56,523 bases of DNA, taken from an uncultured Erwinia sp. (GTDB lineage: Bacteria; Pseudomonadota; Gammaproteobacteria; Enterobacterales; Enterobacteriaceae). The stretch is taken from contig CAMIKG010000025.1 of NCBI GenBank assembly GCA_946221915.1, positions 1 to 56,523 on the forward strand, in the 5' to 3' direction. The translations under genes were made by a program, and so were the position numbers. Positions 1 through 8,440 of the stretch are shown here, piece after piece (position 1 is the stretch's first letter; every line of letters starts with the position of its first letter). A model generated the notes under the pieces. It was not told the origin of the DNA. It made no database searches and saw nothing but the letters and a program-made list of their open reading frames with translations.

Positions 1-70
1 CCTGACGGCTGACAAGTGTTTATTGCAAAAAAATAACTGACAGATGACTTTTTCGGCAAAGCGCGTTTTT

Positions 71-607
71 TTACTGCGTTTTGGCGGGTAAATGCGCAAA
101 TTCCACAGCAAAACGCCCCACCTGCGCCCAGTCGGTATAGACAACTTCTTTCGAAGTATCCGTTTCGCCGCCGGTCATGCGCATAATCAGCTGGATCATC
201 ATCCGGTCAAACCAGCGATACTGTTTATAACGCAGCGCCCCGGCAAACACCGCGCAGCAATCCGGTTGCCACGGCGACTGCAGCAAAAACTTACGCGTAT
301 AGGCATTGGTCTGCGGCGTGCGTTTTTCTGCTTTGCGTGCCGTGAGGTTCACACAGAAGAAACCGCTGACGCGCTGCTGCAGCAATTGCGCATGGCGTTT
401 AACAAATTTTGCCACCGCCGGATGAAAATGGCCGTAGTGAATCGAGGCGCCAATCAGGACACGATCATACTGCGCCCAGTCGATACTCCCGACACGCATA
501 ATGTTAAACACATCGCATTCCCTCTCCTCTTTTATTGTATTGGCAATATAAGAGGCGATTTCACGCGTCTGGCCTTCACGGCTGGAAAAAAGAATTAGCG
601 TTTTCAT
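71..607 (-). CDS. hemG: Menaquinone-dependent protoporphyrinogen IX dehydrogenase HemG
   Basis: A 178-residue flavodoxin-fold protein that oxidises protoporphyrinogen IX to protoporphyrin IX using menaquinone or ubiquinone, the penultimate step of heme synthesis at the inner membrane. The N-terminus MKTLILFSSREGQTREIAS carries the FMN phosphate-binding loop, and the block GGETDTSKEVVYTDW near the C-terminus matches E. coli HemG (181 aa). The frame is open further upstream (to 685) but that would run into trkH; the MKTLILF start at 607 matches the family. It lies 16 nt downstream of trkH, so the two are probably co-transcribed. In E. coli hemG is followed by the rrnA operon; only 70 bases remain here, with no gene visible in them. 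Confidence 0.97.
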   Translation of the reverse strand: MKTLILFSSREGQTREIASYIANTIKEERECDVFNIMRVGSIDWAQYDRVLIGASIHYGHFHPAVAKFVKRHAQLLQQRVSGFFCVNLTARKAEKRTPQTNAYTRKFLLQSPWQPDCCAVFAGALRYKQYRWFDRMMIQLIMRMTGGETDTSKEVVYTDWAQVGRFAVEFAHLPAKTQ

Positions 608-623
608 ACAGAGTACTCGTGGT

Positions 624-2075
624 TTATTCACGCCAGAAGGTGGGCGTAAACAGCACCAACAGCGTAAACACTTCAAGACGTCCAAACAGCATAGTGAGGA
701 TCAAAATCCACTTCGCCACATCATTCATGGAAGTGAAGTTGTCTGCCACTACGCCGAGACCCGGCCCCAGATTGTTTAATGTCGCCGCCACGGCGGCAAA
801 CGCGGAAAAGTCATCCACGCCGGTGGCGATAATCGCCAGCATGCTGAGGATAAACACCAGCGCATAGGCGGAAAAGAATCCCCATACCGCTTCGAGTATG
901 CGCTCCGGCAGCGCACGATTCCCCAGTTTAATGGTGTACACCGCATTTGGATGCACCAGCCTTTTCAGCTCACGCGAACCCTGCTTGAACAGCAGCAGAA
1001 TACGGATCACCTTGAGGCCACCACCGGTCGATCCCGCGCAGCCGCCAATAAACGCCGAGCATAAAAGCAGTACCGGTAAGAACAGCGGCCAGCGCGCGAT
1101 GCTGTCGGTGGTAAACCCGGCGGTGGTCGCCATCGATACCACCTGGAAAAACGCCTGGTTCAGCGTCTGCATACCGGTGGCATAGACATCGTGGAACCAC
1201 AGCACCAGGGTGCAGATCACCACCAGCGTCAGTTGCACGCCAATAAACATGCGGAATTCCGGATCGCGCCAGTAGACGCGCAGGTTGCGCCCGCTTAGTA
1301 AGGAGAAGTGCAGACCGTAATTACAACCCGAGATCAGCAGGAAGACAGCAATAATGGTGTTTATCGTCGGGCTGTTAAAGTAGCCGATGCTGGCGTCATG
1401 GGTAGAGAAGCCGCCAATCGCGATAGTGGAAAAACTGTGGCCAATGGCGTCAAACAGCGACATCCCGGCAAACCACAACGCCAGTGCGCAGGCCACCGTT
1501 AGCAGCACATAGATCAGCCACAGCGTTTTGGCAGTCTCGGCAATGCGCGGGCGCATCTTATTGTCTTTCAGCGGCCCGGGCATTTCAGCACGGTAGAGCT
1601 GCATGCCCCCTACGCCCAGAATCGGCAGAATCGCCACCGCCAGTACAATGATCCCCATACCACCAAACCACTGCAGCATTTGCCGGTAAAACAGAATCGC
1701 CTTTGGCAGCGAATCCAGTCCCACCAGCGTCGTAGCGCCAGTGGTGGTTAAACCGGAAAAGGATTCAAAAAAGGCGTCGGTCACGCTCAGATGCGGTTGC
1801 TCGGAAAAGATAAACGGCATCGCCCCGACACTGCCCAGTACGGTCCAGAACAGCACCACGATCAGAAAGCCTTCGCGCGGCTTTAATTCGCTCTTCTGCT
1901 TGCGGTTCGGCCACCACAGCAGTGCGCCAATAATCAGCGCCATAAAGAACGTCTGGCTGAATGCGCGCCCGGCGCCATCACGGTAAATTAACGCCACGAG
2001 GCCGGGTAAGATCATCGTTCCGGAGAACAAAATAACCAGCAAACCGACGATGCGGGTAATGGCACGAATATGCAT
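624..2075 (-). CDS. trkH: Trk potassium uptake system membrane subunit TrkH
   Basis: A 483-residue polytopic inner-membrane protein, the same length as E. coli TrkH. It forms the potassium-translocating dimer that works with the NAD-binding TrkA subunit and ATP-binding TrkE. The sequence shows the repeated M1-P-M2 pore units with glycine-containing selectivity segments, for example SGLTTTGATT around residue 110, IGGFSTHDAS around 220 and ATTAGFTTDS around 318, each followed by a hydrophobic helix. The start has an AAGGAAA ribosome site a few bases upstream. Placed between yigZ (32 nt upstream gap) and hemG, as in E. coli. Confidence 0.97.
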   Translation of the reverse strand: MHIRAITRIVGLLVILFSGTMILPGLVALIYRDGAGRAFSQTFFMALIIGALLWWPNRKQKSELKPREGFLIVVLFWTVLGSVGAMPFIFSEQPHLSVTDAFFESFSGLTTTGATTLVGLDSLPKAILFYRQMLQWFGGMGIIVLAVAILPILGVGGMQLYRAEMPGPLKDNKMRPRIAETAKTLWLIYVLLTVACALALWFAGMSLFDAIGHSFSTIAIGGFSTHDASIGYFNSPTINTIIAVFLLISGCNYGLHFSLLSGRNLRVYWRDPEFRMFIGVQLTLVVICTLVLWFHDVYATGMQTLNQAFFQVVSMATTAGFTTDSIARWPLFLPVLLLCSAFIGGCAGSTGGGLKVIRILLLFKQGSRELKRLVHPNAVYTIKLGNRALPERILEAVWGFFSAYALVFILSMLAIIATGVDDFSAFAAVAATLNNLGPGLGVVADNFTSMNDVAKWILILTMLFGRLEVFTLLVLFTPTFWRE

Positions 2076-2107
2076 CCAGCCGTTTCCTTAAACTGACGAC
2101 AGAAAAG

Positions 2108-2725
2108 TTAGGGTTTTACCGGAGTGAGCTGTAACACACCCCGGCTAAAATCTGACAAATTTTGCGCAAATCCGTCAATTCCAGCGTGAGGTAACGCCAG
2201 CCGGATTGACACGCTATCGAGAAACTCACTCTCCACCAGCTTGCCATCGAAACGTTTAATCATTCGCTCAATCTCCGCCAGTTGAGCGTAATCGCAACGC
2301 AGCAGAAAATCACGCATTGGCACTTTCTGCACGCGTGCCAGCTGTTTTAATCCCAGCTGTACTCCGCCGCCATAGGCTTTGACCAGACCGCCGGTGCCAA
2401 GCTGAATGCCGCCATAGTAACGCACCACTACGGCGGTGATTTCGCCCACATGATTGCCCATCAGCTGCGCCAGCATCGGCTTACCCGCAGTGCCGGAGGG
2501 TTCGCCATCATCGGAAAACCCCAGCTGCTGAGAATCATCCGGCGCGCCTGCCACCCATGCCCAGCAGTGATGGCGGGCGGTAGGATGATCGTGCTTTACC
2601 TGCTGGACAAAGGCACGCGCCGCCTCAACCCCGTCAGTGTGTGCCAGCAGAGTGATAAAGCGGCTTTTTTTGATCGTTTCCTCACTGATGCTCAGCGGCT
2701 GAGCAGGAATGTCATACGCATTCAT
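2108..2725 (-). CDS. yigZ: IMPACT-family protein YigZ
   Basis: A 205-residue member of the UPF0029/IMPACT family (E. coli YigZ is 204 aa). The N-terminal domain holds the family signature region DDGEPSGTAGKPMLAQL and VVVRYYGGIQLGTGGL (about residues 75-120); the C-terminal DUF1949 half is ferredoxin-like. The E. coli structure suggested nucleic-acid or translation-factor related binding, but its biochemical role is not settled. The ATG overlaps the pepQ stop as TGATG, so translation is probably coupled to pepQ. Confidence 0.95.
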   Translation of the reverse strand: MNAYDIPAQPLSISEETIKKSRFITLLAHTDGVEAARAFVQQVKHDHPTARHHCWAWVAGAPDDSQQLGFSDDGEPSGTAGKPMLAQLMGNHVGEITAVVVRYYGGIQLGTGGLVKAYGGGVQLGLKQLARVQKVPMRDFLLRCDYAQLAEIERMIKRFDGKLVESEFLDSVSIRLALPHAGIDGFAQNLSDFSRGVLQLTPVKP

Positions 2726-4056
2726 CAGGCAAGGTTCTGATCGCGCGTCATGTTTTCCACCCGCTTATCGTAAATCACCACATTGTCTTCAATGCGGATG
2801 CCGCCATACGGTTTCAGCGCGTCAATCAGCGACCAGTTAAAGTGCTGGCTGAATTTACCTTCACGCCATGGCGCGAGGAGAGATTCGATAAAGTAGAGGC
2901 CCGGTTCAATGGTCAGCACCATGCGCGGCTCCAGCACACGGGTACAGCGCAGATACGGATACTGCGCTGGCGCCGCCAGATGCGTACCGCGATCGTCCTG
3001 CATAAAACCCGCAACGTCATGCACCTGCAGGCCCAGCGGATGACCTAAGCCATGCGGCAGGAAAGGTCCGGTCAGATTCTCTTTTACCAGCGCCTCTTCA
3101 CTCAGGCCACTCACCAGCTGGTGTTTCAGCAGCAGCTTCGCGATGCGATGATGCATCTGCTCATGGTATTCGGTATAGCGCACACCCGCTTTCAGCGTAT
3201 CAATCAACGCCAGCTCTTCACTGTTCAGATCCTGTACCAGCTGTGCATACAGGCTGTCGCTCTGCGCAGCATAAGTACGGGTTAAATCCGCAGCATAACC
3301 ATTATATTCCGCGCCCGCGTCAATCAGAAAACTGAGCCGCTGCTCCGGCGCATGCTGCTGCAGCTGAGTGTAATGCAGTACCGCCGCATGCTCATTCAGC
3401 GCAATGATATTGCCGTATGGCACATCGTTATCGCTGTGACCAGTGGCGGTGAGATAGGCGAGATTAATATCAAACTCGCTCAGGCCGGAAAGAAACGCCT
3501 CTTTTGCCGCCAGATGCCCGTGCACCGCCACCTTCTGCGCCTCGCGCATACAGAACAGTTCGTAATCGGTTTTATAAGCGCGATAATAATGCAGATAGTC
3601 CAGCACCCCCTGCGGGTTGATGTTACCTGCACTCATCGCCAGGGATACGGCACGCTGCGGCACCGGACCAATATAGGCAACGTTATCGCGTTTTGCCGGT
3701 AGCAACTGCGCAATGTCATCAGCATTTTTCAGCTGAATAATCTCAACTTCATCAGTCCAGAAGCTGTTCGGCAGCGGCTCGACGTTATGCCAGTAATCCA
3801 CTGGCGAATAAAACCACAGTTTCGGTTTATTGACGCCATCCACCCACAGCCAGCAGTTCGGCACCTGCGTGACCGGCACCCAGGCTTTAAATTGCGGGTT
3901 TACCTTAAACGGGTAATGGTGATCGTCGAGGAAGACCGTCAGCAGTTCCCCGGAATGAATCAGCATGGCGTCGAGTTGAAAACGCGCCAGCGCCTGCTGC
4001 GCGCGCTGCTGCAGCTCGGCAATATGTTCTTTATACAGCGTAACCAGTGAGTCCAT
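2725..4056 (-). CDS. pepQ: Xaa-Pro dipeptidase PepQ (prolidase)
   Basis: A 443-residue cytosolic metallopeptidase of the M24B family that hydrolyses Xaa-Pro dipeptides, identical in length to E. coli PepQ. All five di-metal ligands are visible at the expected places: Asp246 (LIDAGAEYNG), Asp257 (AADLTRTY), His339 (PHGLGHPLG), Glu384 (TIEPGLYF) and Glu423 (IRIEDNVV). Divergent from fadB, sharing an intergenic region of about 190 bp; downstream yigZ overlaps its stop. Confidence 0.97.
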   Translation of the reverse strand: MDSLVTLYKEHIAELQQRAQQALARFQLDAMLIHSGELLTVFLDDHHYPFKVNPQFKAWVPVTQVPNCWLWVDGVNKPKLWFYSPVDYWHNVEPLPNSFWTDEVEIIQLKNADDIAQLLPAKRDNVAYIGPVPQRAVSLAMSAGNINPQGVLDYLHYYRAYKTDYELFCMREAQKVAVHGHLAAKEAFLSGLSEFDINLAYLTATGHSDNDVPYGNIIALNEHAAVLHYTQLQQHAPEQRLSFLIDAGAEYNGYAADLTRTYAAQSDSLYAQLVQDLNSEELALIDTLKAGVRYTEYHEQMHHRIAKLLLKHQLVSGLSEEALVKENLTGPFLPHGLGHPLGLQVHDVAGFMQDDRGTHLAAPAQYPYLRCTRVLEPRMVLTIEPGLYFIESLLAPWREGKFSQHFNWSLIDALKPYGGIRIEDNVVIYDKRVENMTRDQNLA

Positions 4057-4198
4057 TAGCCTCTCTCCGCGATAGCCAAAATTGTCCGCATCTTAGCACA
4101 GCCAGTGGCGGGATGCCGTTTTGCCGCAGCTGTGATCTTGTTAGCAAATAAGCAAACTTCCGTTTGCAATTAATTAACATCAAAACCACACTCCGACC

Positions 4199-4215
4199 AT
4201 CTGGTATGACCAGAT
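4199..4215. promoter_or_regulatory. FadR operator upstream of fadBA
   Basis: The 17-mer ATCTGGTATGACCAGAT is a near-perfect inverted repeat matching the FadR consensus (CTGGTNNGACCAG core) and, as I recall it, differs from the E. coli fadB operator only in the central bases. It lies 29 bp upstream of the fadB start, where FadR would repress transcription until released by long-chain acyl-CoA. A second small palindrome, GCAAACTTCCGTTTGC, lies at 4152-4167; its role is unknown. Confidence 0.9.
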
Positions 4216-4243
4216 CCCTTAATCGCTGCTTCAGGAGATGGAC

Positions 4244-6430
4244 ATGCTCTACCAAGGCGAGACGCTTTCACTTGACTGGCTGGACGATGGTATCGCCAGA
4301 CTGGTCTTCGATGCACCCGGTTCGGTCAATAAACTGGATACCAAAACCGTCGCCAGCCTCGGCGAAGCGATTGCCGTGCTGGAACGACAGCCACAGCTGA
4401 AAGGTCTGTTGCTCAGCTCAGCGAAACCGGCGTTTATCGTCGGCGCAGATATCACCGAATTTCTGTCGCTGTTCGCTGCTCCTGCGCAACAGCTCGAAGA
4501 ATGGCTCACTTTTGCCAACAGCATCTTTAATCGCCTCGAAGACCTGCCGGTGCCGACGATTTCCGCCATCAGCGGTTATGCGCTCGGCGGCGGCTGCGAA
4601 TGCGTGCTGGCAACCGACCTGCGTATCGCCACGCCGGAAACCCGTATCGGCCTGCCCGAAACAAAACTGGGGATCATGCCCGGCTTTGGCGGCTCAGTGC
4701 GCCTGCCACGCCTGCTGGGTGCCGACAGCGCGTTAGAAATTATTGCCGCAGGTAAGGATGTCGACGCCAGTCAGGCGCTGGCGTTAGGCCTGGTGGATGC
4801 CGTGGTCGCCACCGAGAAACTGCAGGATGGCGCGATTGCCATGCTGAAAGAGGCCATCGCGAATCCCGCCAGCTGGCGCGCACGCCGTCAGCTGAAACTG
4901 TCGCCGTTAAAACTGAGCGCGACCGAAGCCGCCATGAGTTTCACCACCGCCAAAGCGCTGGTGTTACAGACCGCCGGCAAACACTATCCGGCGCCGATCG
5001 CCGCCGTCAAAACCATTGAAGCCGCCGCCGGATGCGGGCGTGATGAAGCACTCCTGCTGGAAACCAAAGCGTTTGTGCCGTTAGCGCGCTCCAGTGAAGC
5101 CAGAGCGCTGGTCGGCATCTTCCTCAATGACCAGTACATCAAAAGCAAAGCGAAAAAACTCGCCCGCGACGTGACCACGCCGCAGCAGGCGGCCGTGCTG
5201 GGCGCGGGCATTATGGGTGGTGGTATCGCGTATCAGTCGGCATGGAAAGGCGTGCCGGTGATCATGAAAGACATTAACCCGCAATCGCTGGCGCTGGGCA
5301 TCAATGAAGCGGCGAAATTGCTGAATAAACAGCTGGCACGCGGCAAGATTGATGGCGTCAGGCTGGCCAGCGTTATCGCCACCATTCAGCCAACCCTCGA
5401 TTACAGTGGCTTCGAGCGTACCGACATTGTGGTCGAAGCGGTGGTGGAAAATCCGCAGGTCAAAGCGAAGGTGCTGGCGGAAACGGAAAGCAAAGTGCGT
5501 CAGGATACGATTCTCGCGTCCAATACCTCCACCATTCCCATCAGCCAGCTGGCGCAGGCGCTGCAACGGCCAGAAAACTTTTGCGGCATGCACTTCTTTA
5601 ACCCAGTGCCGCGCATGCCACTGGTGGAAGTGATTCGCGGTAAACAGACCGCCGACGCAACCATCGCGCAGGTTGTCGCCTGGGCGAGCAAAATGGGCAA
5701 GACGCCGATTGTGGTCAATGACTGCCCCGGTTTCTTCGTCAACCGCGTGCTGTTCCCCTACTTTGCTGCGTTCAGTCTGCTGCTGCGCGACGGCGCGGAT
5801 TTCCGCCAGATCGATAAGGTGATGGAGAAGAAATTTGGCTGGCCGATGGGTCCGGCGTGGCTGCTGGATGTGGTCGGTATTGATACCGCGCACCATGCAC
5901 AAAGCGTCATGGCGGATGGCTTCCCGACGCGCATGAAAAAAGCGTATCGCGATGCGATCGATGTGCTGTTCGAAGCCAAACGTTACGGCCAGAAAAACCA
6001 GCAGGGCTTTTACCTGTGGGAAACCGACAGTAAAGGCAAAGCGAAAAAAGTGGCAGACCCGGTTGTTGATGAGTTGCTGCAGAACGTCTGTCAGCCGCGG
6101 CGGGTCTTCAGTGACGACGAGATCGTTGCACGTATGATGATCCCGATGATTAATGAAGTCGTGCGTTGTCTGGACGAGAAGATCATCGCCAGCCCGGCGG
6201 AAGCCGATATGGCGCTGGTCTATGGCCTTGGTTTCCCGCCGTTCCACGGTGGCGTTTTCCGCTATCTCGATACGCTCGGCAATGCAGCCTACCTGCTGCA
6301 GGCGCAGGCATTTGCTGAACTGGGTGCGCTCTACTCGCCACCCGCCAGCGTGGCGGAAAAAGCGCAGCGCCATGAAAGCTGGTATCCGCCAGCAACAGCG
6401 CTGACTGCTGATTCACTGAAGACGGCGTGA
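4244..6430 (+). CDS. fadB: Fatty acid oxidation complex alpha subunit FadB
   Basis: A 728-residue multifunctional enzyme of aerobic beta-oxidation: enoyl-CoA hydratase/isomerase in the N-terminal crotonase domain (ALGGGCECVLATD and LGIMPGFGGS hold the oxyanion and catalytic Glu regions) and 3-hydroxyacyl-CoA dehydrogenase in the C-terminal part (Rossmann GAGIMGGGIA near residue 320; HFFNPVPRMPLVE includes the catalytic His). It forms an alpha2beta2 complex with FadA. Two ATGs are close together at 4238 and 4244; the AGGAG at 4233-4237 abuts the first, so the second, giving MLYQGE as in E. coli, is the likely start. The gap to fadA is 9 nt. Confidence 0.97.
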   Translation: MLYQGETLSLDWLDDGIARLVFDAPGSVNKLDTKTVASLGEAIAVLERQPQLKGLLLSSAKPAFIVGADITEFLSLFAAPAQQLEEWLTFANSIFNRLEDLPVPTISAISGYALGGGCECVLATDLRIATPETRIGLPETKLGIMPGFGGSVRLPRLLGADSALEIIAAGKDVDASQALALGLVDAVVATEKLQDGAIAMLKEAIANPASWRARRQLKLSPLKLSATEAAMSFTTAKALVLQTAGKHYPAPIAAVKTIEAAAGCGRDEALLLETKAFVPLARSSEARALVGIFLNDQYIKSKAKKLARDVTTPQQAAVLGAGIMGGGIAYQSAWKGVPVIMKDINPQSLALGINEAAKLLNKQLARGKIDGVRLASVIATIQPTLDYSGFERTDIVVEAVVENPQVKAKVLAETESKVRQDTILASNTSTIPISQLAQALQRPENFCGMHFFNPVPRMPLVEVIRGKQTADATIAQVVAWASKMGKTPIVVNDCPGFFVNRVLFPYFAAFSLLLRDGADFRQIDKVMEKKFGWPMGPAWLLDVVGIDTAHHAQSVMADGFPTRMKKAYRDAIDVLFEAKRYGQKNQQGFYLWETDSKGKAKKVADPVVDELLQNVCQPRRVFSDDEIVARMMIPMINEVVRCLDEKIIASPAEADMALVYGLGFPPFHGGVFRYLDTLGNAAYLLQAQAFAELGALYSPPASVAEKAQRHESWYPPATALTADSLKTA

Positions 6431-6439
6431 GGAAAAATT

Positions 6440-7603
6440 ATGCAAAATGTAGTGATTGTTGATGCCATCCGCACGCCAATGGGCCGTTCGAAGGGCGGGG
6501 CATTCCGCCATGTCCGTGCCGAAGATCTTTCCGCACATCTGATGCGCAGCCTGCTGAGCCGTAACCCGGCGCTGGAGGCCGCCTCCCTTGACGATATTTA
6601 CTGGGGATGTGTGCAGCAGACGCTGGAACAGGGTTTTAATATCGCGCGCAATGCCGCGCTGCTGGCCGAAATCCCGCAGCGCGTGCCTGCCACCACGGTG
6701 AATCGTCTGTGTGGTTCCTCGATGCAGGCACTGCATGACGCGGCGCGCATGATTATGGTTGGCGATGCGCAGGCTTGCCTGATTGGCGGCGTCGAACATA
6801 TGGGGCATGTGCCGATGAACCACGGCGTGGATTTCCATCCCGGCCTGAGCCGTACCGTCGCCAAAGCGGCGGGTATGATGGGGCTGACCGCCGAGATGCT
6901 GGCGCGGGTGCACCATATCAGCCGGGAAATGCAGGATGACTTCGCCGCCCGTTCCCATCAGCGCGCCTGGGCGGCCACTCAGGCAGGCCATTTTAAGGCA
7001 GAGATTGTCGCCACGTCCGGTCATGACGCCGACGGCGTACTGAAACGCTATGAAGCGGATGAGGTCATTCGCCCGGAAACAACCGCCGCCAGCCTTGCCG
7101 CCCTGAAGCCCGCGTTTGATCCGGTCAATGGCACCGTGACCGCCGGGAGTTCTTCCGCGCTGTCGGATGGTGCCGCCGCAATGCTGATAATGAGTGAAAC
7201 CCGCGCCGCCGAACTGGGGTTAACCGCACGGGCGCGCATTAAAGCGATGGCAGTGGTGGGTTGCGATCCGTCGCTGATGGGTTACGGCCCGGTGCCCGCT
7301 TCGAAACTGGCGTTAAAACGCGCCGGACTGAGCATCGATGATATCGATCTGTTTGAATTCAACGAAGCCTTTGCCGCCCAGGCACTGCCATGCCTGAAAG
7401 ATCTGCAGTTGCTGGACAGGCTGGACGACAAGGTCAATCTGAACGGTGGAGCCATTGCGCTGGGTCACCCTTTAGGCTGTTCCGGCGCACGCATCAGCAC
7501 CACGTTGCTGAATCTGATGGAACGGCGTGATGCGCAGTTTGGCCTCGCCACCATGTGTATTGGTCTTGGCCAGGGCATCGCCACCGTATTCGAACGTGTT
7601 TAA
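6440..7603 (+). CDS. fadA: 3-ketoacyl-CoA thiolase FadA
   Basis: A 387-residue thiolase, the same length as E. coli FadA, catalysing the final thiolytic cleavage of beta-oxidation in complex with FadB. The nucleophile Cys91 sits in NRLCGSSMQ, the catalytic His in GGAIALGHPLGCSGA and the second Cys in ATMCIGLGQG near the C-terminus. Second gene of the fadBA operon, preceded by GAGGAAAAA as ribosome site, and followed by a strong terminator. Confidence 0.98.
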   Translation: MQNVVIVDAIRTPMGRSKGGAFRHVRAEDLSAHLMRSLLSRNPALEAASLDDIYWGCVQQTLEQGFNIARNAALLAEIPQRVPATTVNRLCGSSMQALHDAARMIMVGDAQACLIGGVEHMGHVPMNHGVDFHPGLSRTVAKAAGMMGLTAEMLARVHHISREMQDDFAARSHQRAWAATQAGHFKAEIVATSGHDADGVLKRYEADEVIRPETTAASLAALKPAFDPVNGTVTAGSSSALSDGAAAMLIMSETRAAELGLTARARIKAMAVVGCDPSLMGYGPVPASKLALKRAGLSIDDIDLFEFNEAFAAQALPCLKDLQLLDRLDDKVNLNGGAIALGHPLGCSGARISTTLLNLMERRDAQFGLATMCIGLGQGIATVFERV

Positions 7604-7632
7604 TACGTTAAATCTTCAGACAAATGTCTGTT

Positions 7633-7660
7633 CCCGCCTGTCAGGGGCGGGATTTTTTTT
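7633..7660 (+). terminator. Rho-independent terminator of fadBA
   Basis: CCCGCC (7633-7638) pairs with GGCGGG (7646-7651) and is followed by a run of eight T. It lies 30 bp after the fadA stop and before the convergent fre gene. Confidence 0.9.
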
Positions 7661-7692
7661 GGCCGGACGCACTTCGCGCCCAGCCGCGGGCA

Positions 7693-8394
7693 TCAGATAA
7701 AGGCAAACGCATCGCCAAACATCTGCGCTTCCACCGCACCGCGCTCGGCACAGAAGCGCTCGCGGGCAATTTTCGCCATCTCAAAGCGCCCGGCAATATA
7801 AATATCGTGGCCGCTGAGATCGCCGTAATCCTGCATCACCGCGGTTAATACCGTGCCGTTGCGCCCCTGCCAGCCCTGCTCCGGCTGCTCGACAACCGGG
7901 ATCACCTTCAGATTTGGGTGCTTCACCGCCAGCGCATTCAGTTCATCCAGATCGTACAGATGCTTCAGTTCACGGCCACCCCAGTAGATGGCGATTTCAC
8001 GGTTCGGCTGCTGCGCCAGCGCCGTCAGCAGGATTGAGCGTGCGTAAGAGAAACCCGTGCCGCCAGCAATCAAAATCAGCGGACGATCGCCCTCTTCGCG
8101 CAGCCAGGCATCACCGTGAGGAATATCTACCGTGATTTCGCGCTGCTGCTGAATGCGCTCCATCACGGCCATCGCATACAGGTTCAGCTCAGAAGCGCCG
8201 ATATGCAGTTCGATAATCTCTTTTTCCATTGGCGTGGACGCCAGTGAGAACGGACGCTTGTCGCGTTCATCCATCACCACCATCAAATATTGACCCGCGC
8301 GGAAACTGAAATCAGCTTCCGGCACCAGTCGCACGCGGTACACAGTATCGGTAATGGCCTCAACCGAGGTTACTTTACAGCTTAATCTTGTCAT
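7693..8394 (-). CDS. fre: NAD(P)H-flavin reductase Fre
   Basis: A 233-residue oxidoreductase (E. coli Fre is 233 aa) that reduces free riboflavin, FMN or FAD with NAD(P)H. It has a ferredoxin-reductase-like architecture: an N-terminal beta-barrel with FRAGQYLMVVMDERDKRPFS for flavin binding and a C-terminal nucleotide-binding domain with ILIAGGTGFSYARS. In E. coli it is also called ubiB/fadI in older literature and supports ferric and cobalamin reduction. The open frame begins at 8418, but the start at 8394 (MTRLSCKV) has a GAGGGAA ribosome site and matches the family. Located 46 nt downstream of ubiD. Confidence 0.96.
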   Translation of the reverse strand: MTRLSCKVTSVEAITDTVYRVRLVPEADFSFRAGQYLMVVMDERDKRPFSLASTPMEKEIIELHIGASELNLYAMAVMERIQQQREITVDIPHGDAWLREEGDRPLILIAGGTGFSYARSILLTALAQQPNREIAIYWGGRELKHLYDLDELNALAVKHPNLKVIPVVEQPEQGWQGRNGTVLTAVMQDYGDLSGHDIYIAGRFEMAKIARERFCAERGAVEAQMFGDAFAFI

Positions 8395-8440
8395 GCGTTC
8401 CCTCTGTCGGGTCGTCATTATTACAGGTTACTGCCGCGCA

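Noticed and set aside
5081..6373. 430-codon open frame on the minus strand
   Set aside because: Antisense of fadB, which is unambiguous; no recognisable family.
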